This document shows, piece after piece, positions 41,052 through 52,720 of a stretch of DNA of 64,000 nt (positions within the stretch are counted from its first letter, which is position 1; every line of letters starts with the position of its first letter). Source of the DNA: Akebia trifoliata (lineage: Eukaryota; Streptophyta; Magnoliopsida; Ranunculales; Lardizabalaceae); contig CM030711.1 of NCBI GenBank assembly GCA_017979445.1, forward strand, positions 39,486,757-39,550,756, given 5' to 3'. A program made the position numbers and the translations under genes. The notes beneath the pieces are model-generated. The model was not told the DNA's origin, searched no databases, and saw only the letters and a program-made list of their open reading frames with translations.

Positions 41052-41410
41052 TATATATATATATATAGATATATATAAATATTCTCAATTTGTCTACCTT
41101 TAGGATTGTTAAGAAAATTTGAGCCTTTCCACAAAATAGATGGTTGAGATGCTAAGGATTTTTTTAAGAAAAATGGTGCCATAGAAAAAATCATACTAAT
41201 CCCTAGAAGGTTTTTTCTCTTTATCTTGATAGCATGAGGTTTTGGAGTGAATACAATGTGATTGTAAAAAAGAACAATCTTTAATTGAAATCATTAAGTT
41301 AGAACATCCTCTTAAATTGACAAAAATATTAAGAAAAATTTACTTATAGAAGTTAACATTTTTTTTTATATAAAGAATTCCCATTGCATAAAATAAGATT
41401 ATGTTACAAA
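40256..41410. other. Upstream region of the DYW PPR gene, intergenic
   Basis: The first few hundred bases would be its promoter and 5' UTR (minus strand). An (AT)n microsatellite with GATATA interruptions covers about 41010-41078. No gene or intact element is recognised. Confidence 0.4.
41010..41078. repeat. (AT)n microsatellite
   Basis: About 33 AT units broken by two AGATATAT steps. Confidence 0.9.
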
Positions 41411-41719
41411 GATTGTGTTTGATTGGGCTTGGAAAATGAGATTTTTCGTGAGTTTGATTGAATTTTTCCGTAGAAAATGAATTTCTACCTTCATCTAAAA
41501 ATTTAGCAAAGGTTAGATTTCATTTTTCCATGAATATTTCCCATCACACATGAGAGAATGAAATTCACCCTCAAATCAAAACACTAACACTTTCTTTTCA
41601 CCACACCACCATCGACGTTGTCACCGTTGTCGTCAATGCCGTTTTTGCCCCCCCCTCTCTTTATATCTTATTCTTTGTTTTTTTTTTCTCTCCTCATCCT
41701 CCCTCAACCCCACCCCAGC

Positions 41720-41764
<45 letters not shown>

Positions 41765-41783
41765 GTTGAAATCAAACACACCC
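41411..41783. mobile_element. Degenerate Harbinger-like MITE, second copy
   Basis: The left end GATTGTGTTTGATTGGGCTT and the right end GAAATCAAACACACCC (41769-41784) are roughly complementary and resemble the ends of the element at 42621-43250. Shared interior phrases include GAAAATGAATTTC, CATTTTTCCATG/CATTTTTCTACC and CACCACCATC. The right part holds a (CT)n run at 41722-41761. Confidence 0.5.
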
Positions 41784-42137
41784 TCGAAACATTTTCCCAC
41801 ATCCCCACAAGGAGCCAATAAAGAAAATATGAAGAAAGCTTCCTTAGAAGACATTCTTACAATTAAAACCTTGCCAACGTATAAAAATTAACTTAAAAAT
41901 TAAAAATCTCTCCTTCAAACCAATAAAAAAAAAGTCACCACCATGAGTTTTTAGCATTGAACAAAGTTGGAGAAAAGATGATCAAAAATGGAAAAAATAT
42001 ATGAGAAAGCTCTCACACCATCGAAAGATTAAAGCAAGAGAAAATGCTCTCAAAGAAATGAAAGAGAGAGAGAGAGAGTGGGTGCAGCATGGGATATTGA
42101 GAGAAAGGGATCCTGAAAGACATTGCAAATAAGAATG

Positions 42138-42214
42138 AGCTTAGACCCATAGTTCAGTGGTTTGACACATTGCAAAATAACTTTGAGGTTGTGGCTTCAA
42201 CTCCAGCTTACCAA

Positions 42215-42253
<39 letters not shown>
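42138..42253 (+). mobile_element. SINE-like unit with 38-base A tail
   Basis: TAGTTCAGTGG (42150-42160) fits the pol III A-box consensus. GGCTTCAACTCC (42192-42203) fits a B box. The body of about 75 bases ends in an unbroken A run at 42216-42253. The compact tRNA-like head plus A tail suggests a young tRNA-derived SINE. Target duplications are not clear. Confidence 0.55.
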
Positions 42254-42254
<1 letters not shown>

Positions 42255-42620
42255 AAATTGAGAGACCTATGTCTAAAAAAGAGAGTTGTAAGAGGAGAAT
42301 GGAGAAGGCCCAACAAAAATAAAGAGAAAATAAGTTTTTTTTTTGGGGCATTTAATAGCTTACTTCCCATTTGCAAATTTTCACTATGAAAATTTGGACA
42401 ATAGGTCGTCATCCATCAATGACATTACTATTGGTGTTTGTTTACACCAAAAATGCCCTTACTTTACATTTAACCTCATTTTTATTAAGGTCATTTTCCT
42501 TCGAAGGAATAAAATTTCAATCCCACGATCTCTTAGGAATAACCAAATTAGTTATAACTTTCCAAAATTACAAAAATATTTGTGTTAAACGGACTACACA
42601 AAAAACCTTATAATATATTA

Positions 42621-43250
42621 AGGGCATGTTTGATTGCAATGGAAAATAAGGTGAAAAATCATTCTCCATGTGTTTGATAGTATTTTTATATGGAAAATGA
42701 TTTTCCACCCTCCTCTAAAAGTCCCAAAAAACTTGGATTTCATTTTTCTACCTATACCCATAGAAAAATGAAATCCTCTCTTATTTTTCATCCCCAAATC
42801 AAAATCCTAACTTCATTTATTCTTCTTCCCCGCCACCATCACATTTACCCTTTCAGTCACCGTTGTTGTAGTCACCATCTCCGTCGTTGACCATTGTTCT
42901 CTTCCTCATCGTCCTCTCCTCTTTCTATCTCTTCTTCTTTTTTCCCCTCCTCCCACCGTCCCAACCCTTTCCCTTTCCCTTGCCTCTCTTCTTCTTCTTC
43001 TTCTTCTTTCTCATTCTCATCCTCCTTCCACCACCCTAGCCCACTCCCTCTATTCTCCTTTTTCCTCTTTCTCCATCAGCCCCAGCGGTCTCTCTTTCCT
43101 ACTCCTCTTTTTCTTCCTCAGATTTTTTTTCATGGTTATATGAAATCAAATAATGGAATTTGGTTTGCAATCTTACTCATTTTCCACCATTATTTTTTCA
43201 TGAATTTTAAATTCCATGGAAAGTCACTTTCCATGCAATCAAAGATATCC
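42621..43250. mobile_element. Harbinger/Tourist-like MITE, 630 bp, TAA target duplication
   Basis: The left end GGGCATGTTTGATTGCAATG and the complement of the right end, GGATATCTTTGATTGCATGG, match over most of 20 bases. TAA flanks both sides (42618-42620 and 43251-43253), the three-base duplication expected of PIF/Harbinger elements. The interior is strongly pyrimidine-rich (TCTTCTTCTTC at about 42990). It gives a spurious open frame of 119 codons. No transposase. Confidence 0.65.
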
Positions 43251-45240
43251 TAAATGATAAAAATATGATATAAAATTTGATTGCATATTTTTAAAATTTT
43301 AAAATAATTTTTAAGGTAATAATAAAATGTTTAACTCATATATGAACCCAAATTTTTATAATACATATGTGTTCCCACATACCACCTATTGCATTTTTGT
43401 AATGCAGTATGTTCAAGCATTCATGTCACCATAAGTTTTCCATACTTTCAATAAATAATAAACAACAACAGAAATGACAAAAACAATGATAAGAACAACA
43501 TGGTACTATGACTTAGGGGTTCAAAATTCACCTTATTATAATGAGAAAAGGTTAAACAAAGAGTAGTTTGACTTCCAAATTTTCTTCTAAAAATGGTCTC
43601 ATGATACATTTTAAGCATACTAATTATTATGGTATTTTTGTTCAAAATGATTAAATTTTAAATCCATGACTTCTATGTTGTAGTACCATAGATATTTCGT
43701 TCTTAGGGATTAGCCAAGTTACTAGTCAAGGCAATTGGTTTCACTATAGGTTCGGTCTTTTGGAAGAACCCCTCTCTATGTACGTTGAGTAATTCAATAT
43801 CTAATTATTTTAAAAGGTTTAGTCTTTTAAGCCAATTCTTCTCTATCACAGCCAATTACAATAAACTAATTTACTTGATTATAAAATCAATAATAGTGTA
43901 CAAAGCTACCTAAACGGTAAAGATATTACACAAGATTATTCAAGTAGGAAGAGTTCCACCACCAAGAAAAAATATATATGGTGCTCGAAAGGGTTACATC
44001 TACATAACTTGACTTAGTTAACTCAAGAATTGAACAATCACCGAGTTTGAGCAGTTACACATTTAAGGTCACTCCCCATTTAGATTATAAGAACCATGAG
44101 GAATTGGTCTTCATGATCATTAAATCATCATGGGATTTTTATTGTCATAAGTGCTAGATAATATGGGAGAGTTGTTATAATTGAGTTTACTAGCCTATTA
44201 AAGAGTTCACTCTATAAATAAGGAGACTTTTCAGACAAGAAGTCATAAAATACACAAAATCCCTTGTTCTAATTGTTTTCTTTTTTTGCTTTACGACTTT
44301 ATCAAGTCCTAACTTAATCGTCGGAGGCCTTTTGGTTGATACTATTATCTTATTAGGTGAATACTAACATAGAAAAGAAGACTAGAAAATAAAGACTCAT
44401 TGGTAAGTGTCTAAAAGAATATATTTTCTCATTATGTTATAAAGCACTTAATCGTATTTTTTAACCCAAGAGTTACATTTCTTCATAAAATGATGCATAA
44501 TAGTTAATTTATCATAAATTATATTTTACTGTCTAAATTGCATGTATTTTCATGAATTTCGAGAATTTAATTATATGTCAATTTCTTATAAGAAAAATAT
44601 ATGAGAATTGAATAATTAAAGAGTGAGGAAAATAGTAAAGTCAAAAGTCAAAGTCAAAATACGATCTAAGAGATTCAATGATTTCGGATTGACAAAATCA
44701 AGTTTTAAATCTATCATGTCATATCGTTTTATCCATAACTTTTGTCTCATTTATCGAAATAAGAAGAGATCAGTGGGTTAGAAAATTAATTAAGAGGAGA
44801 ACATATTCGTATCTACGAAGCAAAGTTAATTTGGACTTTGAATTGGTAAATAACACGTAACAAGTGAAAAACTCTAAATCTATAATGTTTCACCATTTTG
44901 GATGTAATTTTGATTCGGTTATCAAAACGAGGCAAGGTAAGTGGGGTTAAAACTCTAATTGAAAGGGAAAAATAATTTTACTTCACATAGAAGATCCAAT
45001 TCAGACGAAAAAGAATAAAGAAGCATTGTTAAAACAATCATAATTTTTGTCTATAAAAAGACAGTAACTTTCTAATTGTTTTGGTTATCGATATATTAAT
45101 TTTCTAAGTTTTTAAGTTCTCTCTTGACTTACTCTCATATCTTTCTCTCTCCTCTCCTAATCTATTTTTCTTCTCTTTTTTATTTTAGGTTTTAGTTATT
45201 ATTTTCTAAAAATTGGAAGACAAGTATTTATTCAAGAGTA
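43251..45240 (+). other. Decayed LTR-type sequence, no gene
   Basis: Two stretches read like LTR promoter regions: CTCTATAAATAAGGAGAC at about 44210, followed by CTTAATCGTCGGAGGCC at about 44313, and GTCTATAAAAAGACAG at about 45048, followed by a pyrimidine-rich leader. Ends and partner LTRs were not found. They may belong to the older element whose gag fossil lies at 59.4-60.2 kb. Confidence 0.35.
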
Positions 45241-47540
45241 TGTAGACACCCCATTTTTTGCCTAGATCGAGCTTGAGAACATCAAAAACCTTCCGAGAAA
45301 GGATTTGACTCAAGTCAATTCAAATGGTCGCAAGCTCCACGTGGAGCAAATAGATAAACTACATTTGTGATTTTGGTCTGGTAAGGAGGTAACTAGTGGC
45401 CAAGTTTAATTTTTAACCTAGTCATATGTTACCAATGGCCAAAAGAAGAAATTGCATAGTATGGAGGTAACCAATGGTCAGGCTTAATTTTTTAGTAGAC
45501 CATAGGTTGCCAATGGCTAGAAGGAAATTTTACATAGTATGGAGGTGACCAATGACCATAATGAAATTTTGCACTGGCTATTGGTCACTTAAGACCAGTT
45601 TTGTTAGGCAGTTATAAGTCCCATGTGCACTCAAATTTGTTAAGGGTTAAATACCCTTTGATCCTCATTTTAATTAATTTTTCTCTCAACAAAGCCTTTA
45701 TTTTACCTTTGTACCCATAGTTTAATTTCTTAATAAACCTACCATCAAGGTCTTCTTGTAAATTCACATTTTTTTTAACAAAGACCTTTGGTCATTTTGG
45801 TCTTCACATGAGTGTAATTACTACCATAACCTCAAGTTGTTAGAACCTAATTTAAGTACTTTATACTTATGCCCCCTAAGTCTATCCTCAATCTTATAAG
45901 AGTCAATGTAATTAAACTAAATTATAGAAATTTTGACAGTTTTGCCCAATCCATAGAATTCTCTAGAGCTTGTAAACAAAGACTAAACTAACCATAGGTT
46001 GTTAGAGAGTTAGTTGAGTTAGATGACATTAATGCCCAAAATCCTCATCCATATTTACATTCCACCTAACTTAATTATCTAGGATTTGACCCAAAGTTAA
46101 AGACTTAAGACTTTTCTACCTTCTCAAAGAATTTTCTAGAAACTAAGACCTTTTACAATTCTACCTTCTTGATTGTCATGATTGGTGACCTTAGGTGAGT
46201 GAAAAACCTTTAAGTCCAAGGAGAGTAGAGGTCATTTGGATTTTTTATAGAGGTTTTGTTATAAATATTGAGAACTTCATGATTTGGGACAAATTTATCC
46301 CCAAGGGTCCCCCAAACTCTTATAAATAGGACCCTTATTCAAGGCAAAAATGAGGAACTCATTTGGTGATTAAAAATTCTTTCTAAATCTTTCTCAAACC
46401 TCTCTAAAGCTTCATATTCTCTCAAAACCTCTCTAAAAGTCCTAAAAATAATAAATTAAGAACAAAAAAAGAAGACGACTAAGGTGGTTAAACCCTCCAT
46501 TCTCCCTTTCTAATCTCCCCTTCTTTATTTTAAGCACTTTTCCTATTTGCAAGTTAATTTTATGCTTTTTAATGTAATATCCTAGATCTTTTGTCTAGGG
46601 GCTTGGGAGAGAGAGTAATCTCTCTTTGAGGTAATCTTCCCAAATAAGTTTTCAATAAGCTCTTTGAGAGCATTAGATTAGGATTGTTTTAGTTTCATTC
46701 AATCTTATGCAATTTAATTTCTATAGTATAGATGCTTTCAATTCTTTACAATTTCAATTATTAAATAATTGTCTTCTCTTGCTTCCTTTGATAGCAATAT
46801 AGTTATATAGTAAACCTTCCTTAGAGGTAATTTTCTCTTGATAAGTCCATCACATGCATACACTTTGCATACATTCACTTCTAAAATTGCTACGAGGTCT
46901 TCATGGACCTATATTCAACCTTTAGAGATAATAAAAAGAATAAAAAAATGGACAAAATCTCATGCATGCAATTTTGATTCCTACATAGTGTGGTTCAAAT
47001 CTTGAACCTTACCAAAAGATCAAATCAATAAATAAAGTCTCCTTAAAGAACACGTATACTTGTGTTGAAGCTTTGAGACTCCAAATGATGAGATCCATGT
47101 GGGTTTCCTTCAAAGTCCTAAGCTCATAAAAAATTTCAGTAAGCACTTACTTTTAGTAGGGGCTTGCTCATCACATTGATTTGTTCATTTTTCAAAAAAA
47201 ATTATAGTTAATTTTCCCTAGTTTTTTTTTTATATAGTTTTCTTAGTATTTTCAAAATCCAAAAAGAGTTTCTAATCTTCACCTATGGTCGTATATTGGT
47301 AACCATCTTAAGATGGGTGGGACAAGGTGCCTAACACCTTACTTGTCCCCCAACCAAACCTCTTTACCATATATCTTTAAGTAAATAATTCCCTTTGGTA
47401 TTTTCGAAATCTAAAAAACAGATTTAAAAAAAATATTTTCCTATAGTATCCATTCACATTTTTATCGAATGATAGCAACTCCTAAACCCTTGTAGATGAA
47501 CTCAAAACCCCCCCAAAGGTTTTGAAGTCGTATATCTACA
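45241..47540 (+). mobile_element. Solo LTR of a gypsy (Ogre/TAT-like) element
   Basis: Begins TGTAGACACCCCATTTTTTG and ends GTCGTATATCTACA, giving the TG...CA ends of an LTR. CTTATAAATAGGACCC at about 46319-46334 is a credible TATA box with a leader behind it. TGTAGACACC is also the start of the neighbouring Ogre-like LTR, read on its own strand. No primer-binding site follows, so it is solo or has lost its body. Flanking pentamers GAGTA and GAATT do not match, so the insertion is old or rearranged. Confidence 0.6.
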
Positions 47541-48032
47541 GAATTGTTTTAGACATCAGTAAAAGATAAATTATTTTTCATTTATTTGTTTATTAATTTT
47601 CTAGAGTGAGTCTTGGCTAATCTTTCAATTTAGGGAGATTGATGAAGCCAAGATGTTTAATTAATTTTAGTTTTTATTTTGAAGTTCTTGCATGTTTGTC
47701 AAAGTTCTTAAAAGATTTCTCTTCAATAAATCTTGTTTCTAAAATTCTATTATTATTTTTCCTTATCCCTAATCTTGGGTGTGATCTGTTACTATTGGAG
47801 AGAACTTATTATATCAGATACTCGTTGTGATGTAGGATCATTAGACGATCAAATTTTTGAAAGGAAGAAAATCTTAACCAATTATTAGATTTATAAAAAA
47901 TAAAGATTTTTTATTATTAAACTTTCCGAATCAATAACCTTTGCTAGTTTCTTGATTTGAGTTATCAAAAAAGAACTTGAAAAAATTTGATTTACATGAA
48001 TAATTCTTGGTGGATCTAGCTTCCTTAGATGT
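47541..48032 (+). other. Fragment of an older retroelement between solo LTR and Ogre insertion
   Basis: AT-rich, with leader-like text (AATCTTGGGTGTGATCTGTT at about 47772). It is split from 58697 onward by the Ogre-like insertion, as shown by the GATGT repeats. No reading frame of note. Confidence 0.4.
48028..48032 (+). repeat. GATGT target-site duplication, left
   Basis: GATGT directly before the TGAAAGCG start of the left LTR. It recurs at 58697-58701 after the right LTR. Confidence 0.85.
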
Positions 48033-49618
48033 TGAAAGCGCCCTCGATCCGCGAGGTGTGCGGATCCATTTTTTATTTTTAAGATTTGGGAGTCACCACC
48101 TAGTTATTACGAACTAGGAACCGAGCATTGACTCTAACAGACAAAAATAACTAATCTACGAATAAAAAAGAAACTATGGTCCAGAGATCACGTTATCGGA
48201 TTGGAAGGTGTTAGGCACCAATCATGCCCGGCAAACGACGGTCTCTACTATTTTCAAAAAAATGATTACATTGCTAAAAGACCTAAAACAAATAAATAAA
48301 ATAAATAGAATAAAAAAGTATACCTATACGATGATCACAAAGATTTATTTCCTCAAAATTGGTAGAATGACTCATCGTAAAATACTCATCGTTTTGTTTT
48401 CGTCACTCGATCTGTTTCAGATCTCCAAGATGAAGTGCCTCTTTCTTAGATCTGAGTAATTTCTAAATTTTTTGATGGATTTCTAGGTATTTATTAGAGA
48501 GTTTTCGAAAGTTTTTCTACAAAACTTAGGATTTGGATGATAAGTAGGGAGTTAGGGCTGCAAAATCAGGGTTTGGGGCAGGCTAGGGAGACTTTTTGAC
48601 CTACTTTTTCTAGGATTTATTTTGACCTGCCAGATTGGGTTGTGAAGGCTCCTATTTATAGATTTTTTTGGAAGAATTAGGGTTTGACTAGGTCTCCTTT
48701 TAGATAAGGTGAATTAGGGTTTTGACTTAAGTCTTATGAGATTGACTAGGTTTCTTTAGATTAGGGTTTCAATTAGGGTTTTGACTTAAGTCTTATAAGA
48801 TTGACTTGGTCTTTTAAATTAAGTTTTTTAATCTTGCATACAATAAAAGAATATATTTTTTAAATTTTGTGGAGAACCTCCTAATTATATCTTTAATTAT
48901 TTGGACCCCCAAATGGAAGGATTTTTTAAATAAGTGGGCAACCATCAACAATTTTGCCTGAGGGCTTGATTAATTAATTTTCTTGGTTCAGATTTTTAAA
49001 TTAGTTTTATTAAGATTTCACTTTACGTTAATTAATATTTTATTTATTGATTTTAAAATTTTAAATTGTTAAAATTGAAAAATTACAATTTTACCCCTGA
49101 AGAGAACTTTTATGTTTTAAGTCGTTTTTTGATGTTCCGGAATGTTTTGGAATCGATTTTCATAAGGAATTCAATGGGATTATCGGTTTGTGCACTTATG
49201 AAATTTTTTGTATGAAATGATTTATGAATCCTATGAAGGGCATTTTCATAATTTTATCGAATTTGGTGAAAATTGGCGAAATGATTTATTTGGTTCCAAT
49301 TTATTATTTTATGTGTTCGAAAGGATTTTTCTAAGCATACTGTGGGCTCTATGAATGTTTTGATGTTAAGGGTGTTTTGATAATTTGCTCATTTTTAAGA
49401 GATTTTTATCATAAAACTTCTTTTTATCTGAAAATGATGATTTATTTTTCTAGCGTAGTGTGATTTCTAAAATTTATTAGCTTGAGATACCTCATATGAA
49501 TTTCTGAAATATATCTAGTAACAAAATAGAGTATTGAAATATTCATCTATCATTGGGAATCGTCGCAATCAGGTTGAAAATTGATTAATCAGGCGAATGT
49601 AAAAATAGGGTGTCTACA
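48033..49618 (-). repeat. Ogre-like element 3' LTR
   Basis: Matches 57108-58696 along its length (for example GAACCGAGCATTGA and AAGGTGTTAGGCACCAATC in both). Many differences are C-to-T or G-to-A, as in CGCCCTCG against CGTCCTCG. It ends GTGTCTACA at 49618 on the plus strand. Confidence 0.9.
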
Positions 49619-49633
49619 GATGCCCTTCTTTGG
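49619..49633 (-). other. Polypurine tract of the Ogre-like element
   Basis: Minus strand CCAAAGAAGGGCATC immediately before the LTR start TGTAGACA. It primes plus-strand DNA synthesis in LTR retroelements. Confidence 0.75.
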
Positions 49634-49918
49634 CAGAGAGTTGAACCTGGTAGATAGTGCAATATCCGAATGTCAAAGCTAGTGACAGTTCATTTTACAG
49701 TCTGATTTAGTAATTCGTCGAGGCGTTCGGATCCTTGAGAATAAAACTCTTCTCGAACTAAAGGTATGTCAAGTCCTCGAGCGTAAGCTCTCATTGACGA
49801 CGTTAGATCCTTGAATTTTAAAAAAATTTTCCTGACTAATAGAACAAATGTGCGCACATGTGTATTTGAAATTTGAGATAAATCTCATGTGGTCTAAGCA
49901 AAAATTGAAAATAATTTG

Positions 49919-50305
49919 AGTATAAACTGAGCAAAATCCGAAATAACCCTTAGTGACATCTTAGCAAAATTGAGCAAAATCAGAGATAACCCTCAACGAC
50001 ATCTGAGCAAAATCAGAGAAAAACCCTCGGCATCAACTGAGCAAAATCTGAGATAACCCTCGGCGGCATCTAAGCAAAATTCGAGATAATCCTCGGCCAC
50101 AATTGAGCAAAATTTGAGAAAATCCTTGGCGGCATCTGAGCAAAATCAGAGATAACCCTCGACGGTAACTAAGCAAATTCCAAGATAATCTTCGGTGGCA
50201 ACTGAGCAAAATTAGAGATAACCCTCGGTGGTGACTGAACAAAATTAGAGATAACCCTCGACGATGACTGAGCAAAATTTGAGATAACCCTCGGTGGCAA
50301 CTAAG
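49919..50305 (-). repeat. 33-bp tandem array inside the Ogre-like element
   Basis: About eleven units of a TGAGCAAAATCAGAGATAAC / CCTCGGCGGCAAC type. The unit is a multiple of three, so the minus strand stays open for 80 codons (50275 down to 50033), giving a repeated 11-residue phrase of LLSCRRGLSLI type. It sits between the pol remnant and the 3' LTR. It is probably satellite-like noncoding DNA; translation is unproven. Confidence 0.85.
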
Positions 50306-50490
50306 TAAGAATAAGTCTGGGTAAGAATGGATGAATCTGAGAAATAATGAATAAATCTGGGAAAGAATGGATGAATCTGAGAAAGAATGAATAAATCTGA
50401 AAATAATGGATGAATCTAAGAAAGAATGAATAAATCTGGAAAAGAATGGATGAATCTGAGAAAGATTAAATAAATCTGGAAAGGAATTAA
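50306..50490. repeat. 20/40-bp tandem array next to the 33-bp array
   Basis: About four to five units of GAATGGATGAATCTGAGAAA alternating with GAATGAATAAATCTGGGAAA, directly following the 33-bp array. The two half-units differ at a few bases, giving a 40-bp higher-order period. Confidence 0.8.
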
Positions 50491-51750
50491 GGTCTTATCT
50501 CCTATTTTAGGTGAAAGGGTAATGAGTTAATCTCTGGGCGAAACCAATTATGAGACCAGAAACGCTTCTGTTTGAACTTTTAGGTATTTCAAAAAATTTA
50601 TGAATTTTTTAATTTTTTTGTACCTCAGTTTAAAAAATTGCTATCAAGAGGGGAACTTTAAATTTGGGGTTCCCATTATCATTTAGGATTGACATAGATC
50701 AAGTTTGAGAACAAAATGCACCTAGTTTGACAGGAAATATTGTATTGAACATATTTTGTAAAAAATACCCCTAGTATCAGGGGGAAACTACATATCAGAG
50801 AAGAAAAGAAGTGCCCTTTGTATGAAAGTTTGAAATGTTTAATTACCACAAGCGCAATAAAAATCCAATTTTTAATATTGATTGAAGATTTTGAGTTAGG
50901 CTCAAGAGAACAAAATATTTCCTTTTGAGACTCATCATAAAATTCACCCTTTTCCCTCTTGGTTTACTTGGAGAAGTATAAATTTTTAGATCAATCGTAG
51001 ACAATACTCGTAGCTTCTGAGTCTTTGCCTGATTTAAGCTAGGTATTGAAACTTGGTCATTCGGACTTTTGATGTTTCGGCTTTGACCATTTTTTTAACC
51101 TTTTAACTCAACGGAGATTTTCTTTTATTTTTCTTTATTGTTTTAACTTTTGTTTAGATTGCTCTTTCAGATTTTCAAACTAGTGAGCATGCTCTAGCTT
51201 TTGCCTAGATTGCCTTTTCAGGTTTTCTATCTAACGAGTTTTTTTTTTCTTTTTTTCTTTGCTCTGATTGTTGCTAAAGTCGTCCTTTCAGATTTTCAAC
51301 CTTGTGAGCTTGCCTTAATTTTTGCCTAAGTCGCCCTTTTTGAGTTTTCAACCTAGCAGGCTTTTTTTTTTTTTCTTTTCTTCCCTTCTGAACTTCTTGC
51401 TTTGCTATTTTCCTTGAATTTTCTCATGGTACTTAAGAGGACTTTTATGGGTAGGTTTAGGACTGGGTATAAAAAAAGAACTTTTGAGGCTCAAAAATCC
51501 AAATGCCCTTTGTGTGGCAATTCTTTAACTTTTTCTTTGAATTTTCTTCCCCCTTTTGAAGATATTTATTTTTATTTGGATTTTTTTTGAATTCTTTCTA
51601 GATTTTATTTTTGTAGGAAATTTTTTAATTTTTATTTTGATGTGGTCGGGCCTGAAGTAACTTCTCAGGTTGCCTACGTACCCTAGAATTTTGGGATCAG
51701 ACCAGAATGTAATTCAAATTTTTTCCCTCCTCTAGGTTGGGTGATCGGGC
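50491..51750 (-). other. Ogre-like element 3' untranslated region
   Basis: Noncoding part between arrays and pol. At 51140-51365 three or four loose copies of a roughly 60-85 base phrase occur (TTTGCCTAGATTGCCTTTTC, GCTAAAGTCGTCCTTTCAG, TTTGCCTAAGTCGCCCTTTT). On the minus strand, GGGTACGTAGGCAACCT at about 51667-51683 is a motif common in plant gypsy untranslated regions. Confidence 0.5.
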
Positions 51751-51779
51751 TAAGAAAGAAAACAAATTATTTTTTTAAA

Positions 51780-52720
51780 AAGTTGCAAAGGACTGAGAAA
51801 TGAGATATTGAACTGGGTAACAGGAAATTGATTCGGCGGAAGATGGCCTCCTTAAATATAGTATTACTTGATCTGGTCAAGGTTTGTTGATTCTGGTAGT
51901 TCAATTCCATCATGGTTTTGAAGTCTGACAGCTTTTCCAGGTAATATTTCCTTAATAATTTAATCGCTCTAATTGGGTTCAGATTTCTTTCTATAATCGA
52001 GGAGGAGTGTTTAATTTTCTTTGAAGTCTGATGGTTAAATCCTTGTAAGTGGTGAACTTTAACCTTCTTGTCAAATTTGTGAGCGATTCTTCTTTGATAA
52101 GTTTGTACGTGGTACAAAACTCTAAGTTGTTTTTCTCCAACCAAGTTCAGTTGTTCATACCCAATAACGGGCCTAGTCTGTTTTTAGCAATTGACTCTCC
52201 ACCAAGACCTTGAGATACGGGATTTCCCTTTCAATTGGCAATAGTGTTTCTGTATCATATACTAGACGATAAAAAGTAGTTCCAGTGAAAGACTGTACTG
52301 AAGTACGATATACTCATAGTGCAACTGGTAATTTTTCTGCCAATCCCGATGTGATTGACACATTTTCCTGATGATTGTCTTAAGATTCTTATTGACTGCT
52401 CCAACTGCTCCATTGGTTTGAGGATGGTAAGGAGATGACTTATGATGCGTGATTTTGAACTTTGAACACAGTGTAATAACCTCTGCTTTGAAGTGTGACT
52501 TGTTATTAGAGATCAGTTCTGAATGTACCCCATATTGACTTGTGATAGATGCAGTGAGGACAACATTAATATATTTTGTAAGATCTTCTTTGACCTCATT
52601 GGTATTTTCATTTCGTCAAACGAGTATCTATTCCATGTCAGACAACACCCAAGCTTGCACCTAAAATATCCTCATCAGACCACGTGAACAAGTTTTTTGA
52701 AATTTCTGAGTAAATTCATT
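51780..52720 (-). pseudogene. Ogre-like pol remnant (integrase, scrap of RT side)
   Basis: Minus strand, in order: at about 52700-52600 a phrase like WSDEDILGASLGVV, resembling the start of Ogre RT (usually FAWSYEDMPGL). Directly after it, at about 52560-52200, comes the integrase core with SQYGVHSELISNNKSHFK, KFKITHHKSSPYHPQTNGAV and NKNLKTIIRKM. Then the integrase C-terminal part at 52144-51767 includes EKQLRVLYHVQTYQRRIAH and FDKKVKV. Most of RT and RNase H is therefore deleted. Frameshifts and stops are frequent; no functional protein. Confidence 0.75.

Noticed and set aside
42894..43253. 119-codon Ser/Phe/Pro-rich open frame
   Set aside because: Entirely within the pyrimidine-rich core of a MITE; composition explains it.
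50033..50275. 80-codon repeat-encoded protein
   Set aside because: The open frame follows from the 33-bp period; no evidence of translation or conservation. Recorded as a repeat only.
49919..50490. Spaced repeats considered as a CRISPR array
   Set aside because: Units are contiguous with no unique spacers, in a plant retroelement; these are satellite-type tandem repeats.
51767..52144. Stand-alone 125-codon gene on the minus strand
   Set aside because: It reads as the C-terminal part of Ogre-type integrase, so it is part of the dead pol, not a host gene.
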